DNA from: Aliidiomarina sp. | Lineage (GTDB): Bacteria; Pseudomonadota; Gammaproteobacteria; Enterobacterales; Alteromonadaceae | DNA: 64,000 nt | Direction: 5' to 3' | Assembly (NCBI RefSeq): GCF_022565475.1 | Contig: NZ_JAIUMR010000009.1 | Span: 79,919-143,918, forward strand | In this document: positions 1-9,995 of the stretch, piece after piece | Layout of the letters: every line of letters begins with the position of its first letter | How positions within the stretch are numbered: position 1 is the stretch's first letter | Notes under the pieces: model-generated | Seen by the model: the letters and a program-made list of their open reading frames with translations, nothing else | Told to the model about the DNA's origin: nothing | The model's database searches: none | Position numbers and translations under genes: made by a program

Positions 1-216
1 ACGCGCAAAGACGCTGCCGGTGCCATTCTCTACGCTGCCGAGCTGGCGACCAAAATGGCCCTCGACGCGATTCAGCTGCTCGGTGGGAACGGCTATATTA
101 ATGAGTACCCAACCGGCCGTTTACTGCGTGATGCTAAACTGTATGAAATTGGTGCCGGCACCTCGGAAATTCGCCGAATGCTGATCGGCCGTGAGTTATT
201 CACCGAATCCAAATAA
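1..216 (+). CDS. liuA: Isovaleryl-CoA dehydrogenase, C-terminal part
   Basis: Only the last 71 codons are present; the gene begins before the window. The frame open from base 1 ends in TAA and reads as the C-terminal helical domain of an acyl-CoA dehydrogenase, with the conserved stretch [20 protein letters not shown] and the ending [15 protein letters not shown]. The family oxidises acyl-CoA at the alpha-beta bond with FAD and passes electrons to ETF. Isovaleryl-CoA is inferred as substrate because liuB, liuC, liuD and liuE follow directly. The gap to liuB is 13 bases, so they are probably one transcript. The catalytic glutamate lies outside the window, so substrate assignment rests on context. 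Confidence 0.88.
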   Translation, partial: TRKDAAGAILYAAELATKMALDAIQLLGGNGYINEYPTGRLLRDAKLYEIGAGTSEIRRMLIGRELFTESK

Positions 217-229
217 AAGGAACCGAACT

Positions 230-1837
230 GTGGCTATCCTTACTAGTAAAGTGAATCCTCGCGATGAGGGCTTTTTAGCCAATCGCGAAGCCATGCTTGC
301 AGTACTCGCAGATTTACAAGCGAAAGCGGAACAAATTAAACAGGGTGGTGGTAAAAGCTACCAAGAACGTCACGTCGCACGCGGTAAATTACTCGCTCGT
401 GACCGTATTCAGCGCTTACTTGACGCCGGCTCGCCATTTCTCGAAATCGGCCAGTTTGCCGCCTGGGACGTCTACGAAGACTACGTGCCAGCAGCAGGTG
501 TTGTGGCCGGCATTGGCCGCGTGAGTGGCACCGAATGTATGATTGTCGCCAATGACGCCACCGTGAAAGGTGGTACCTATTACCCGCTGACCGTACGCAA
601 ACATTTGCGCGCTCAAGAAATCGCCGAGCGCTGCCACTTGCCGTGTATTTACTTAGTTGACTCAGGCGGTGCGAACCTTCCACGTCAAGACGAGGTTTTC
701 CCAGACCGCGACCATTTTGGCCGGATTTTCTTTAATCAAGCCAATATGTCGGCCAAGGGCATTCCCCAGATCGCTGTGGTCATGGGTCTATGTACCGCTG
801 GCGGTGCCTACGTACCGGCCATGGCGGATGAATCAATTATCGTTAAAGAACAAGGCACGATTTTCCTTGCTGGCCCACCATTAGTGAAGGCGGCAACCGG
901 TGAAGAAGTCAGCGCTGAAGAGCTTGGTGGCGCCGATGTGCACACGCGTATTTCCGGTGTGGCTGACCATTTTGCTTTGAACGACGAACATGCTCTTGAT
1001 CTTGCACGACGCTCAGTGTCGCGCCTTAATCGTCCAGAAAAAGCCAAACTTGATGTCGCTGAAGTGAAGCCGCCGCGTTACCCTGCCGAAGAAATTTATG
1101 GCATTGTCGGTACCGATTTACGCAAACCATACGATGTTCGCGAAGTGATTGCCCGCATTGTCGACGACTCAGATTTTGACGAGTTCAAACAAAACTACGG
1201 TAATACACTAGTCACTGGTTTTGCCCGCATTCATGGGTTCTTAGTAGGTATTGTTGCCAATAACGGTATTTTGTTCTCCGAGTCGGCGCAAAAAGGCGCA
1301 CACTTCATTGAGCTCTGCGCTCAACGCAAAATCCCGCTGGTGTTTTTACAGAACATTACCGGCTTCATGGTCGGTAAAAAATACGAAGCCGAAGGTATTG
1401 CCAAACATGGCGCGAAAATGGTGACTGCCGTCAGTTGTGCGAAAGTGCCGAAGTTTACCGTTTTGATTGGCGGTAGCTATGGTGCCGGAAACTATGGCAT
1501 GTGTGGCCGCGCTTACGACCCAACCTTAATGTTTATGTGGCCGAATGCGCGCATTTCCGTCATGGGCGGTGAGCAAGCAGCTGGTGTTATGGCGCAAGTC
1601 ACTCGCGATGGCAAAGAGCGTAAAGGCGAGAGCTGGAGCAAAGAAGACGAAGCGGCCTTCAAGCAACCCATCATCGACACCTATGAACGTCAGGGGCATC
1701 CGTACTACGCCTCTGCTCGCCTGTGGGACGATGGCGTGATTGACCCTGCGCAAACGCGTACCGTGTTGGCTCTGAGTTTGAGCGCGGCGCTAAATGCACC
1801 AATCGAGGACACCCGTTTCGGTGTCTTCCGGATGTAA
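230..1837 (+). CDS. liuB: Methylcrotonyl-CoA carboxylase beta (carboxyltransferase) subunit
   Basis: Carboxyltransferase subunit of 3-methylcrotonyl-CoA carboxylase; it moves carboxyl from biotin on LiuD to 3-methylcrotonyl-CoA in leucine and isovalerate breakdown. The 535-residue length is the family norm. Seen in the protein: the crotonase-like glycine-rich acyl-CoA site ([12 protein letters not shown], then [16 protein letters not shown]) in the N-terminal half and [18 protein letters not shown] in the C-terminal half. I chose the GTG at 230, preceded by AAAGGAA, because the protein then starts [10 protein letters not shown] as homologues do. A longer frame from GTG at 191 would overlap the end of liuA. 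Confidence 0.95.
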   Translation: MAILTSKVNPRDEGFLANREAMLAVLADLQAKAEQIKQGGGKSYQERHVARGKLLARDRIQRLLDAGSPFLEIGQFAAWDVYEDYVPAAGVVAGIGRVSGTECMIVANDATVKGGTYYPLTVRKHLRAQEIAERCHLPCIYLVDSGGANLPRQDEVFPDRDHFGRIFFNQANMSAKGIPQIAVVMGLCTAGGAYVPAMADESIIVKEQGTIFLAGPPLVKAATGEEVSAEELGGADVHTRISGVADHFALNDEHALDLARRSVSRLNRPEKAKLDVAEVKPPRYPAEEIYGIVGTDLRKPYDVREVIARIVDDSDFDEFKQNYGNTLVTGFARIHGFLVGIVANNGILFSESAQKGAHFIELCAQRKIPLVFLQNITGFMVGKKYEAEGIAKHGAKMVTAVSCAKVPKFTVLIGGSYGAGNYGMCGRAYDPTLMFMWPNARISVMGGEQAAGVMAQVTRDGKERKGESWSKEDEAAFKQPIIDTYERQGHPYYASARLWDDGVIDPAQTRTVLALSLSAALNAPIEDTRFGVFRM

Positions 1838-1847
1838 GCGAGGCTTC

Positions 1848-2660
1848 ATGAGTACTGAGTATACCCAATTAATCATGGATGAGCGCGGCGTTGCTTCGCT
1901 TATTATGAATCGTCCCGACGTCCATAACGCCTTTGACGACACCATGATCGCACAGTTACGCCAAGCCCTGAAATCCGTTGCTGACAATCCCGCAGCGCGG
2001 GTATTGGTCTTACGCGCCAATGGTAAAAACTTTTCCGCCGGTGCTGACCTCAACTGGATGCGTTCAATGGCGGGCAAAAACTACCAAGAGAATGTCAATG
2101 ACGCCGGACAGCTGGGCGCTTTGATGTGGGAATTAGACCAATTGCCGATTCCAACCATTGCGCTGGTGAACGGTGCGGCTTTCGGTGGCGCTGTCGGACT
2201 GGTGGCCTGCTGTGATATGGCCATTGCTGATGAAGGTGCCAGCTTCTGTTTATCAGAAGTTAAAATTGGCCTGATTCCAGCAGTGATTAGTCCGTATGTT
2301 GTGCGCGCACTCGGCGAACCGGCGGCGCGTCGCTATATGCTAACTGCTGAGCGTTTCTTTGCTAACGAAGCACACCGCTTAGGGCTGGTCGACGAAGTTG
2401 CCGACGGCAGTCTCGATGATGCTCTTGAACCCTTGTTAAACGCGCTACTTGCCAACAGTCCTGCGGCGGTAAAAGCCTGTAAACGCTTAATTCACCATGT
2501 GGCAAACCATCCTCTCGACGCCGACGTTGTCGCTGAAACCGCACGACGCATTGCCGAAATTCGCGTTTCTGCAGAAGGTCAAGAAGGCTTAAGTTCATTT
2601 TTAGAAAAACGCGCGCCAGCTTGGCAACAATCGAACAAAAAAGATGGAGGCCACGCATGA
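1848..2660 (+). CDS. liuC: Methylglutaconyl-CoA hydratase (enoyl-CoA hydratase family)
   Basis: Crotonase-fold enzyme of about 270 residues that hydrates 3-methylglutaconyl-CoA to HMG-CoA, the step between the carboxylase (LiuB/LiuD) and the lyase (LiuE). Visible family marks are the oxyanion-hole segment NFSAGADLNWM in the N-terminal third and NGAAFGGAVGLVACCDMAIA with the catalytic-region SEVKIGLIPAVISPYV. The ATG at 1848 gives a family-like start (MSTEYTQLIMDERG); the frame can be extended to 1794 only by overlapping liuB. Its TGA overlaps the liuD start (ATGA), implying translational coupling. Methylglutaconyl specificity comes from the operon; crotonases with other substrates look similar. 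Confidence 0.92.
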   Translation: MSTEYTQLIMDERGVASLIMNRPDVHNAFDDTMIAQLRQALKSVADNPAARVLVLRANGKNFSAGADLNWMRSMAGKNYQENVNDAGQLGALMWELDQLPIPTIALVNGAAFGGAVGLVACCDMAIADEGASFCLSEVKIGLIPAVISPYVVRALGEPAARRYMLTAERFFANEAHRLGLVDEVADGSLDDALEPLLNALLANSPAAVKACKRLIHHVANHPLDADVVAETARRIAEIRVSAEGQEGLSSFLEKRAPAWQQSNKKDGGHA

Positions 2661-4633
2661 GCCAGTCAATTCACAAAATTCTGATTGCCAACCGTGGTGA
2701 AATTGCCTGTCGTGTCATTCGCACCGCACGTGACATGGGCATTAAAACAGTCGCAGTATTTTCCGACGCTGATCGCAACGCCCAGCACGTTCTGCAAGCT
2801 GACGAAGCTGTCTACATTGGCGGCTCGGCCAGCAGTGAGTCGTACTTACGCGCCGACAAGATTATTGCCGCAGCGCAGAAAACCGGTGCCCAAGCCATTC
2901 ACCCCGGTTACGGCTTTTTGTCAGAAAACGAATCATTTGCCGAAGCATTGGCTGACGCGGGTCTGATCTTTATCGGTCCACCGGTGCCAGCCATTGCCGC
3001 GATGGGTTCGAAAAGCGCGGCGAAAAACATTATGCAAGACGCCGGTGTGCCGCTGGTGCCAGGCTACCACGGTGATGACCAAGATCCGGACTTGCTGGCC
3101 TCGGAAGCCGAGAAAATTGGCTATCCAGTCTTGTTGAAAGCGGCCTATGGTGGCGGCGGCAAAGGCATGCGCGTGGTCGAAAAGGCGGCTGATTTTAACG
3201 AAGCATTGGCGTCTGCCAAGCGCGAAGCGAAAGCTGCGTTTAGTAACGACAAAATGTTGGTGGAAAAGTACATTACTCGCCCCCGTCACGTTGAGATTCA
3301 AGTGTTCTGCGACCAACATGGCAATGCAATTTACTTAGCTGAGCGTGATTGTTCGGTGCAACGTCGTCACCAAAAGGTGATTGAAGAAGCACCAGCGCCA
3401 GGGCTTGATGAAACGACCCGAAAAGCCATGGGTGAAGCCGCTGTGCGCGCTGCGCAAGCGATTGACTACGTCGGCGCCGGCACCGTTGAATTCCTCTTCG
3501 ACGAAGACCAAAGCTTCTACTTCATGGAAATGAATACGCGCTTGCAGGTTGAACATCCGGTGACTGAAATGATTACCGGCGTTGACTTAGTCGAATGGCA
3601 AATTCGCGTGGCTGCCGGTGAGGTATTGCCCATGCAGCAAAACGAGCTAGTGCTCGATGGCCATGCTTTTGAAGCGCGAATTTACGCCGAAAACGCCGAC
3701 GACAATTTTATGCCGAGTACCGGCAAGGTTGCCTTTTTACGCCATCCCGAAGCATCCCCCTACTGTCGTTGGGACTCGGGTATTGTCGCTGGGGACGAAG
3801 TAACCACATTCTACGACCCGATGATCGCCAAATTGATTGTGTGGGATGAAGATCGTGACAGCGCGCTGCGCCGTTTAGCCAATGCCTTACGAGACACTCG
3901 GATTGCCGGAGTGACCACCAACACCGACTACCTGCACCGCATTGCTACGCATCCTGCGTTCGTCAAAGCCGAACTCACCACGCGCTTTATTGAACAGTAT
4001 GGTGACGACTTGCAGCAGACTGACTTCAATTTAAGCACAGAACAAGCGTTGTTGGTATTGGCTGCTTACCGCATTCACCAGCAGCAACAAGCTACTACAT
4101 CATCAGATCCGTGGGCTGTTGCCAACGGTTGGCGGATGAATGCAACAGCAAAACATCATTTGGTATTCACGCCGAAAGGCACCGATAGCCCTATCGTGTT
4201 AGATTTACAGCAACACGGTGACCTCTTCATGTGGCCACGCCACGATCTAAAAGTAGCATTCAGTGCCGATGGCGCAGTGCTGTTGGACGATCAGCGCATG
4301 CCGGTAGACGTTGCTGAAGTGGACGGTGTTTACACCTTGTTTACCGCCAGTGGCCGTTTCCAAGCGACTTTATTTGATGAACTTGCCGAGTTAGCGCACG
4401 AAGAAGAAGCGGGCAGCCTGACTGCACCGATGAACGGCACGATTGTTGCCGTCAACGTTGCCGCTGGCGACACGGTTGCCGAAGGTCAAGCCTTGGTCGT
4501 CATGGAAGCGATGAAAATGGAGTACACCATTCGTGCCCCCTTTAACGGCACCGTTGAGCAAATTTTCTTCCACGCCGGTGAACTGGTCAGCGACGGTGCT
4601 GAACTCATTAGCCTCGCCGCAGAGAACGAATAA
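2657..4633 (+). CDS. liuD: Methylcrotonyl-CoA carboxylase alpha (biotin carboxylase/carrier) subunit
   Basis: ATP-dependent biotin carboxylase and biotin carrier subunit of methylcrotonyl-CoA carboxylase, 658 residues. Order: biotin carboxylase N-domain starting IHKILIANRGEIACRVIRTA; ATP-grasp domain with the glycine loop AAYGGGGKGMRVV; the MNTRLQVEHPVTE segment; biotin carboxylase C-domain; an alpha-specific linker; and a C-terminal biotinyl domain with EAMKM, placing biotinyl-lysine at about residue 620. The ATG at 2657 overlaps the liuC stop and is preceded by GGAGG; an upstream in-frame ATG at 2621 would lie deep within liuC. Liu operon context argues against acetyl- or propionyl-CoA carboxylase. 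Confidence 0.95.
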   Translation: MSQSIHKILIANRGEIACRVIRTARDMGIKTVAVFSDADRNAQHVLQADEAVYIGGSASSESYLRADKIIAAAQKTGAQAIHPGYGFLSENESFAEALADAGLIFIGPPVPAIAAMGSKSAAKNIMQDAGVPLVPGYHGDDQDPDLLASEAEKIGYPVLLKAAYGGGGKGMRVVEKAADFNEALASAKREAKAAFSNDKMLVEKYITRPRHVEIQVFCDQHGNAIYLAERDCSVQRRHQKVIEEAPAPGLDETTRKAMGEAAVRAAQAIDYVGAGTVEFLFDEDQSFYFMEMNTRLQVEHPVTEMITGVDLVEWQIRVAAGEVLPMQQNELVLDGHAFEARIYAENADDNFMPSTGKVAFLRHPEASPYCRWDSGIVAGDEVTTFYDPMIAKLIVWDEDRDSALRRLANALRDTRIAGVTTNTDYLHRIATHPAFVKAELTTRFIEQYGDDLQQTDFNLSTEQALLVLAAYRIHQQQQATTSSDPWAVANGWRMNATAKHHLVFTPKGTDSPIVLDLQQHGDLFMWPRHDLKVAFSADGAVLLDDQRMPVDVAEVDGVYTLFTASGRFQATLFDELAELAHEEEAGSLTAPMNGTIVAVNVAAGDTVAEGQALVVMEAMKMEYTIRAPFNGTVEQIFFHAGELVSDGAELISLAAENE

Positions 4634-4645
4634 GGAGGCCTGACT

Positions 4646-5539
4646 ATGGCATTACCGAAGCACGTTCGTATCGTTGAAGTTGGTCCCCGCGACGGCTTAC
4701 AGAACGAAAAAGCGGTGACCACGGCAAGCAAAGTGGCATTGATCAATGCATTGAGCGCCTCCGGCTTAACCACCATTGAGGCTGGCAGTTTTGTCAGCCC
4801 GAAATGGGTGCCGCAAATGGCCGACAGCGCCGATGTCATGACCCAGATACAACGCGCCGATGGCGTTACCTATTCGGCGCTCACGCCAAATCTCAAAGGC
4901 TTTGAGTTGGCGATGGCCGCGCACGCCGATGAAGTCGCTGTGTTTGGTGCCGCTTCAGAAGCATTCAGTCAGAAAAACATTAATTGCACGATTGACGAGT
5001 CGCTTGAGCGTTTTACGCCAGTTATGGCGGCAGCGAAAGCAGCCGGTATCCGTGTACGTGGCTATGTCTCCTGCGTGCTTGGCTGTCCCTATCAAGGGGA
5101 AGTGCCTTTGACCGATGTAGTGCGCGTCGCCAAAGCTTTATATGACATGGGCTGCTACGAAATTTCACTGGGCGACACCATTGGTGTCGGTACGCCATTG
5201 CAAGCCCAACAGATGCTTGAGGCGGTGGCCGCTGCTGTGCCGATGGAAAAGTTAGCCCTGCACTTTCACAACACCTATGGTCAGGCACTTGCCAATTTAG
5301 CCATGTGTTTACCGCTCGGCGTCAGCGTGATTGACAGCGCTGTGGCCGGCCTTGGTGGCTGCCCTTACGCCAAAGGCGCAAGTGGTAACGTCGCCACTGA
5401 AGATGTACTCTATATGCTTCAAGGTATGGGTATTGAAACCGGTGTCGACTTAGAACAAATCATTGATGCTGGCCAAGCCATTTGTGCCGAACTAGGCACG
5501 CAACCGCGCTCGAATGTCAGCGTGGCGCGCCGAGCTTAG
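4646..5539 (+). CDS. liuE: Hydroxymethylglutaryl-CoA lyase
   Basis: TIM-barrel lyase of 297 residues that splits HMG-CoA into acetoacetate and acetyl-CoA, the last step of leucine breakdown. It opens with the metal-site motif [10 protein letters not shown] and carries [13 protein letters not shown] and the conserved [13 protein letters not shown], whose cysteine is the reactive residue in this family. The start at 4646 has a strong AAGGAGG and lies 12 bases after liuD, so it belongs to the same operon. A GC-rich hairpin follows the stop before the acetoacetyl-CoA synthetase gene. Confidence 0.95.
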   Translation: MALPKHVRIVEVGPRDGLQNEKAVTTASKVALINALSASGLTTIEAGSFVSPKWVPQMADSADVMTQIQRADGVTYSALTPNLKGFELAMAAHADEVAVFGAASEAFSQKNINCTIDESLERFTPVMAAAKAAGIRVRGYVSCVLGCPYQGEVPLTDVVRVAKALYDMGCYEISLGDTIGVGTPLQAQQMLEAVAAAVPMEKLALHFHNTYGQALANLAMCLPLGVSVIDSAVAGLGGCPYAKGASGNVATEDVLYMLQGMGIETGVDLEQIIDAGQAICAELGTQPRSNVSVARRA

Positions 5540-5575
5540 CTTTGTCTGTTGAGCGCGGAGCGCTTAACAGCAAAG
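5540..5575 (+). other. Intergenic hairpin between liuE and the acetoacetyl-CoA synthetase gene
   Basis: The base after the liuE stop opens a long dyad. CTTTG at 5540-5544 pairs with CAAAG at 5571-5575; inside it TGTTGAGCGC at 5547-5556 pairs with GCGCTTAACA at 5560-5569 (one G-T pair) around a GGA loop. No T-run follows, so it is not a standard intrinsic terminator. It may be a partial terminator, a processing site or a 3'-end stabiliser. Confidence 0.55.
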
Positions 5576-5628
5576 TGACTAAAACACGACAATAAATATA
5601 ACAAAAACGCATAGGAATTCGAAAAGCC

Positions 5629-7587
5629 ATGTCTGAAGTGAATAGTCCTCTCTGGCAACCCAGTGCCGCACAAATAGAAAACGCGCAAATGACCCAGTTC
5701 ATGCGCAAGGTCGAAGACCAATTTGGGCTCGCATTTGCAGGTGATTACCACGCATTTTATGACTGGTCTGTGACCCACAAAACTGACTTCTGGTCATTGC
5801 TTTGGGACGAATTCAATGTGCTTGGTAGCAAGGGTACAACGATTCTATCGCAAGCAGAACAAATGCCGGGTGCCCAGTGGTTCCCGCAAGCCAGGTTAAA
5901 CTTCGCCGAAAATCTTTTGCGTTATCGCGATGACCGCCCGGCACTGGTGTTCACCAACGAGCTTGGCCAACGCCGCGAAATAACCTATGCAGCGCTCTAT
6001 CTCGAAACTGCACAACTCGCTGCCAGTTTGCGGGCCGTTGGCGTCAGCGCCGGTGATCGTGTTGCGGGTATGCTGCCCAACTGCATTGAAACCATCATTG
6101 CCATGCTTGCAACCACTAGCCTTGGCGCTGTGTGGTCGAGCTGCTCACCTGACTTTGGAGTGCAAGGTGTGCTGGATCGCTTCGGCCAAGTTGAACCAAA
6201 AGTATTATTCACCGTTGATGGCTACTTTTACAACGGCAAAACGCTCGACATCAGCAGCAAAGTCCGCGACATTTTGGCTGATTTACCGTCCGTACAAACC
6301 CATATTGAAATCAACTTCGCGGCAATCAATGACGCCGCTGTTACCTTGCCTGATCGTATTCGCTGGCAAGATTTTCTCGATCCACAGGCGACTGAACTTG
6401 AATTTGTCCAGCGCCGCTTTAATGATCCGCTCTACATTATGTTCAGTTCGGGGACCACCGGCGTGCCTAAGTGTATTGTCCATGGCATTGGCGGCACCTT
6501 ACTGCAGCATCTCAAAGAGCATGCCCTACACACCGATTTACGCCGCAGCGACACACTCTTTTATTTCACCACCTGCGGGTGGATGATGTGGAACTGGCTA
6601 GTGTCTGGTCTTGCCATTGGCGCACGGTTAGCGCTCTTCGACGGCTCACCGTTTTACCCAACACCGGCAGCCATGCCCGATCTCATCGACAAAGAAGGCA
6701 TTACCGTCTTTGGCACCAGCGCTAAGTACTTAGCCGCATTGGAAAAAGCGGGCGAGACACCGCGGAAGAGTCATAATCTCAGCACCTTGCGCACTATTCT
6801 AACCACCGGCTCGGTACTCGCACCGGAAAGCTTTGAATACGTCTACCGCGACATCAAAACCGATCTGTGCTTAAGCTCGATTTCTGGCGGCACCGATATT
6901 ATCTCCTGCTTCGCCTTGGGTAACCCAATTTTGCCCGTGTATCGCGGCCAATTGCAGTGTCGCGGCCTAGCCTTAGCGGTCAATGTTTACAACGACAGCG
7001 GCGAACCCGTGCGTGGCGAAAAAGGCGAGTTGGTCTGCGAACAAACCTTCCCGTGCATGCCGATCGGCTTTTGGAACGACGAAGACGGCAGCCGATATCA
7101 CAGTGCTTACTTTGACCGCTTCGCGAACATCTGGGCGCATGGTGATTACGCTGAGCTCACAGCTGAAAATGGGGTGATTATCTATGGCCGTTCGGATGCT
7201 GTGCTCAACCCCGGTGGCGTACGTATCGGCACGGCTGAAATTTATCGGCAAGTGGAGAAAGTTGACGCTGTGTTAGAAAGCATTGCGGTTGGACAACACT
7301 GGCAAGACGACGAACGTATTGTGTTATTCGTAAAACTACGTGACGGTATTGAATTGGATGACACCCTGCGCACGGAAATTAAGCAGATTATTCGAGCGAA
7401 TGCGACACCACGCCACGTACCGGCAATTATTGCGCAAGTTCCCGATATTCCGCGCACTATTAGTGGTAAAATAGTGGAAGTTGCCGTTCGTCAGGTTATT
7501 CATAACGAAACCGTTAAAAATACGGATGCACTGGCAAATCCAGAAGCCTTAGACTATTTCCGAGATCGAAGAGAATTACAGGCATAA
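5629..7587 (+). CDS. Acetoacetyl-CoA synthetase (acetoacetate-CoA ligase)
   Basis: ANL-superfamily ligase of 652 residues that activates acetoacetate with ATP and CoA. The ATP-binding signature IMFSSGTTGVPKCIVHG is clear, followed by YFTTCGWMMWNWLVSGL, ISGGTDIISCF and a C-terminal catalytic lysine region near ISGKIVEV. The N-terminal extension and the FTTCGWMMWNW block are typical of acetoacetyl-CoA rather than acetyl-CoA synthetases. It stands 89 bases after liuE, whose product is acetoacetate, so it probably returns leucine-derived acetoacetate to the acetyl-CoA pool. The ribosome site is weak (AGGA about 12 bases before ATG). It may be read with the liu genes or from its own promoter; no clear promoter was seen. 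Confidence 0.9.
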   Translation: MSEVNSPLWQPSAAQIENAQMTQFMRKVEDQFGLAFAGDYHAFYDWSVTHKTDFWSLLWDEFNVLGSKGTTILSQAEQMPGAQWFPQARLNFAENLLRYRDDRPALVFTNELGQRREITYAALYLETAQLAASLRAVGVSAGDRVAGMLPNCIETIIAMLATTSLGAVWSSCSPDFGVQGVLDRFGQVEPKVLFTVDGYFYNGKTLDISSKVRDILADLPSVQTHIEINFAAINDAAVTLPDRIRWQDFLDPQATELEFVQRRFNDPLYIMFSSGTTGVPKCIVHGIGGTLLQHLKEHALHTDLRRSDTLFYFTTCGWMMWNWLVSGLAIGARLALFDGSPFYPTPAAMPDLIDKEGITVFGTSAKYLAALEKAGETPRKSHNLSTLRTILTTGSVLAPESFEYVYRDIKTDLCLSSISGGTDIISCFALGNPILPVYRGQLQCRGLALAVNVYNDSGEPVRGEKGELVCEQTFPCMPIGFWNDEDGSRYHSAYFDRFANIWAHGDYAELTAENGVIIYGRSDAVLNPGGVRIGTAEIYRQVEKVDAVLESIAVGQHWQDDERIVLFVKLRDGIELDDTLRTEIKQIIRANATPRHVPAIIAQVPDIPRTISGKIVEVAVRQVIHNETVKNTDALANPEALDYFRDRRELQA

Positions 7588-7746
7588 AAGCAAAATAGCT
7601 TCTCGAGAATACGTGGTAGCCGGGTTTGGATAGGTTTCATTACTGAGATGGAACTAGCTTATTTTCAGTTAGTTAGCAGTAGACAATAGAAACTTATTCA
7701 GGCAAGGTTGTATAGATAATAAGAATAAGCAAATACTCGGGTGCAC

Positions 7747-9939
7747 ATGCGCAAATCTCAGCGGCATCGCCATGCGATCAGAGCAGGAATTCTCGGGGTC
7801 ATCATTACGCTAACGATGACCTTCGCTTTGCGTATTCTCGATAACCAGTCAGTAGAGCAGCAGCTCGGTCAAGAACTTACCCAATTACAATTAGAAATTC
7901 GCCGTGAATTACAGTTACATCTCTTTGGTTTTAATTGGATTACGACCAACGAAGCAAACGGCCAAAATTGGTTACAACAAGGCCCGGAAATTATCGACTA
8001 CTACAGTCATTTTCAGCGCGTACTTTGGATTAATAACGACGGCCTGATTACTGATAGTCACCCGCGTTATGAGCAACCAACGTCTGTTTCGGAAACCACG
8101 TTGAGTTGGCTGCCACGCTTTAATCATGGCATTCGCTATCTAATCCCAGCCGATTCTTTAGGTCAACATCCAGCAGACTTGTTACTGGTGATTCCACAAC
8201 AACAACGACAACCAACCGGTTATTACGCAGCCTTACTCAGTATGCGTCAGCTCTTCGATTTCATCAGTCATACCCACCTGCCCGCGAACACTGAATTCCA
8301 AGTCTCACGCATTGACGACGACGCCATTTTGTTCCGCCAAGTCAATAGTCAGCAGTTACGTGAAAAATGGGGACATAGCCAACCCTTTCAGCTCTTTGGT
8401 GAAACATGGCAATTTGAACTGTGGCCTTCACCACAGCGTTTAGCGCAGTTGCAAAGTAATCTGCCATTGATCGTATTTATTTCCGGTTTGCTGGTGACCT
8501 GTCTGCTGACGTTTGTGCTCTATTTACTCGGTGTCAGTCGTGTCCGGGAAACCATGTTGCAAGAAGCCAATCGCGAACTTTACGACGAGATTGAAGAACG
8601 GGAAAAAGTCGAGCAACGCATCGCCTACTTGGCTGAACATGACTCCTTAACCGGGCTCGCGAATCGTAATGCCATCTTGGCGCAATTAGAACAGCATCTA
8701 CAGATTAAACGCGCCAATGCCAAGCATATTGGTGTGATGATGATCGATCTCGACCATTTTAAGGAAGTTAACGACACTTTGGGTCATAACATTGGTAACT
8801 TATTGCTCAAGCAAGTGGCAAAACGGCTTGCGCAATTGCCAGCAGGCCCATCGGTGATTGCTCGCCTCGGTGGCGACGAATTTGCGATCTTGTTACCAGC
8901 GGTGCACAGCCAATATGATCTTGAAAAGTTTGCCGAGGAGATCATAGAGGCGCTCGATACGCACTTTGATGTCGAAGGCTACGAAATTTTTGTCACCTGT
9001 AGCGTTGGTATCTCGTTGACGCAAACCGGTGAAGAGGACGGTGAAACACTCATGCGTCACGCTGACACGGCCTTGCATCGGGCAAAACAACGTGGCCGCA
9101 ACACATGGCATGTTTATAGCCAAGAATTACATGACGAACTTTCGAACCGACTTGAGCTGTCAAAACGCTTGCGTTTTGCCATCGAGAAGGAAAATTTAAC
9201 GCTGTTTTATCAACCGCAAGTTGACATGACGACACGGAAAATTATTGGCGTCGAAGTGCTACTGCGTTGGATTGAAGATGACGGCACCATGATCAGTCCA
9301 GATCAATTTATTCCTATTGCTGAAGACTCTGGTTTAATCATTCCGATCTCAGAATTTGTCTTGCAAGAGGCCTGTCGGCAGCTCGCACGATGGCGCAATA
9401 TGGGGCTCACCGATTTACGGATTTCGGTGAATTTGTCGGGTCGCCAGTTCCAAGTTCCTGACCTTACCAATCAAATTCTTTATGCGATCCGCAGTGCTGG
9501 CGTACCTTCGTCTTATGTCGAGTTAGAACTAACAGAACAAGTGCTCATTGAGAACAGTCAAAGTCATACCAAGTTTATGCAAGAGATGCGTGACAACGGC
9601 ATTACCCTGGCGATTGATGACTTTGGCGTTGGCTATAGCTCGCTCAGTTATCTCAAACACTTCCCCATTAACGCCCTGAAAATCGATCGCTCCTTTGTCA
9701 AAGACCTCCCCGACGACAAAGACGACGCGACCATTACCAACACGATTATTAGCCTCGCTCACAACCTCGATATTGGTCTCGTGGCCGAAGGCGTTGAAAA
9801 TCAAGAGCAAGCAGACTTCCTGATCGAGCGCGGGTGTACGATCGCTCAAGGCTTTTTCTACAGTAGACCGCTTCCGGCGGATGAAATTACTAAACTTTTG
9901 ACACAGTCAAACGGCGTAATTCCTGCTAAAATCGGTTAA
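7747..9939 (+). CDS. Membrane-bound GGDEF-EAL cyclic-di-GMP protein
   Basis: About 730 residues. Membrane segments at roughly residues 15-33 and 241-264 bracket a periplasmic sensor region of about 200 residues that I do not recognise. A cytoplasmic coiled segment leads to a GGDEF domain with an intact motif (RLGGDEFAI, about 375-383), then an EAL domain with EVLLRW, the DDFGVGYSSLSYL loop, LKIDRSFV and VAEGVEN. Both active-site signatures look intact, so cyclase and phosphodiesterase activity are both possible. No RxxD inhibitory site is seen five residues before GGDEF. I prefer the ATG at 7747 over the GTG at 7741; neither has a good Shine-Dalgarno. It stands alone between two catabolic operons. 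Confidence 0.9.
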   Translation: MRKSQRHRHAIRAGILGVIITLTMTFALRILDNQSVEQQLGQELTQLQLEIRRELQLHLFGFNWITTNEANGQNWLQQGPEIIDYYSHFQRVLWINNDGLITDSHPRYEQPTSVSETTLSWLPRFNHGIRYLIPADSLGQHPADLLLVIPQQQRQPTGYYAALLSMRQLFDFISHTHLPANTEFQVSRIDDDAILFRQVNSQQLREKWGHSQPFQLFGETWQFELWPSPQRLAQLQSNLPLIVFISGLLVTCLLTFVLYLLGVSRVRETMLQEANRELYDEIEEREKVEQRIAYLAEHDSLTGLANRNAILAQLEQHLQIKRANAKHIGVMMIDLDHFKEVNDTLGHNIGNLLLKQVAKRLAQLPAGPSVIARLGGDEFAILLPAVHSQYDLEKFAEEIIEALDTHFDVEGYEIFVTCSVGISLTQTGEEDGETLMRHADTALHRAKQRGRNTWHVYSQELHDELSNRLELSKRLRFAIEKENLTLFYQPQVDMTTRKIIGVEVLLRWIEDDGTMISPDQFIPIAEDSGLIIPISEFVLQEACRQLARWRNMGLTDLRISVNLSGRQFQVPDLTNQILYAIRSAGVPSSYVELELTEQVLIENSQSHTKFMQEMRDNGITLAIDDFGVGYSSLSYLKHFPINALKIDRSFVKDLPDDKDDATITNTIISLAHNLDIGLVAEGVENQEQADFLIERGCTIAQGFFYSRPLPADEITKLLTQSNGVIPAKIG

Positions 9940-9995
9940 AATCGAATAAATTTCTCAATCTTAATCTGTCTTTTCAGTTGTAAGGAGTATCCGCG

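Noticed and set aside
5987..6586. 199-codon open frame inside the acetoacetyl-CoA synthetase gene
   Set aside because: Wholly within a clear enzyme gene in another frame, with no family likeness and no ribosome site.
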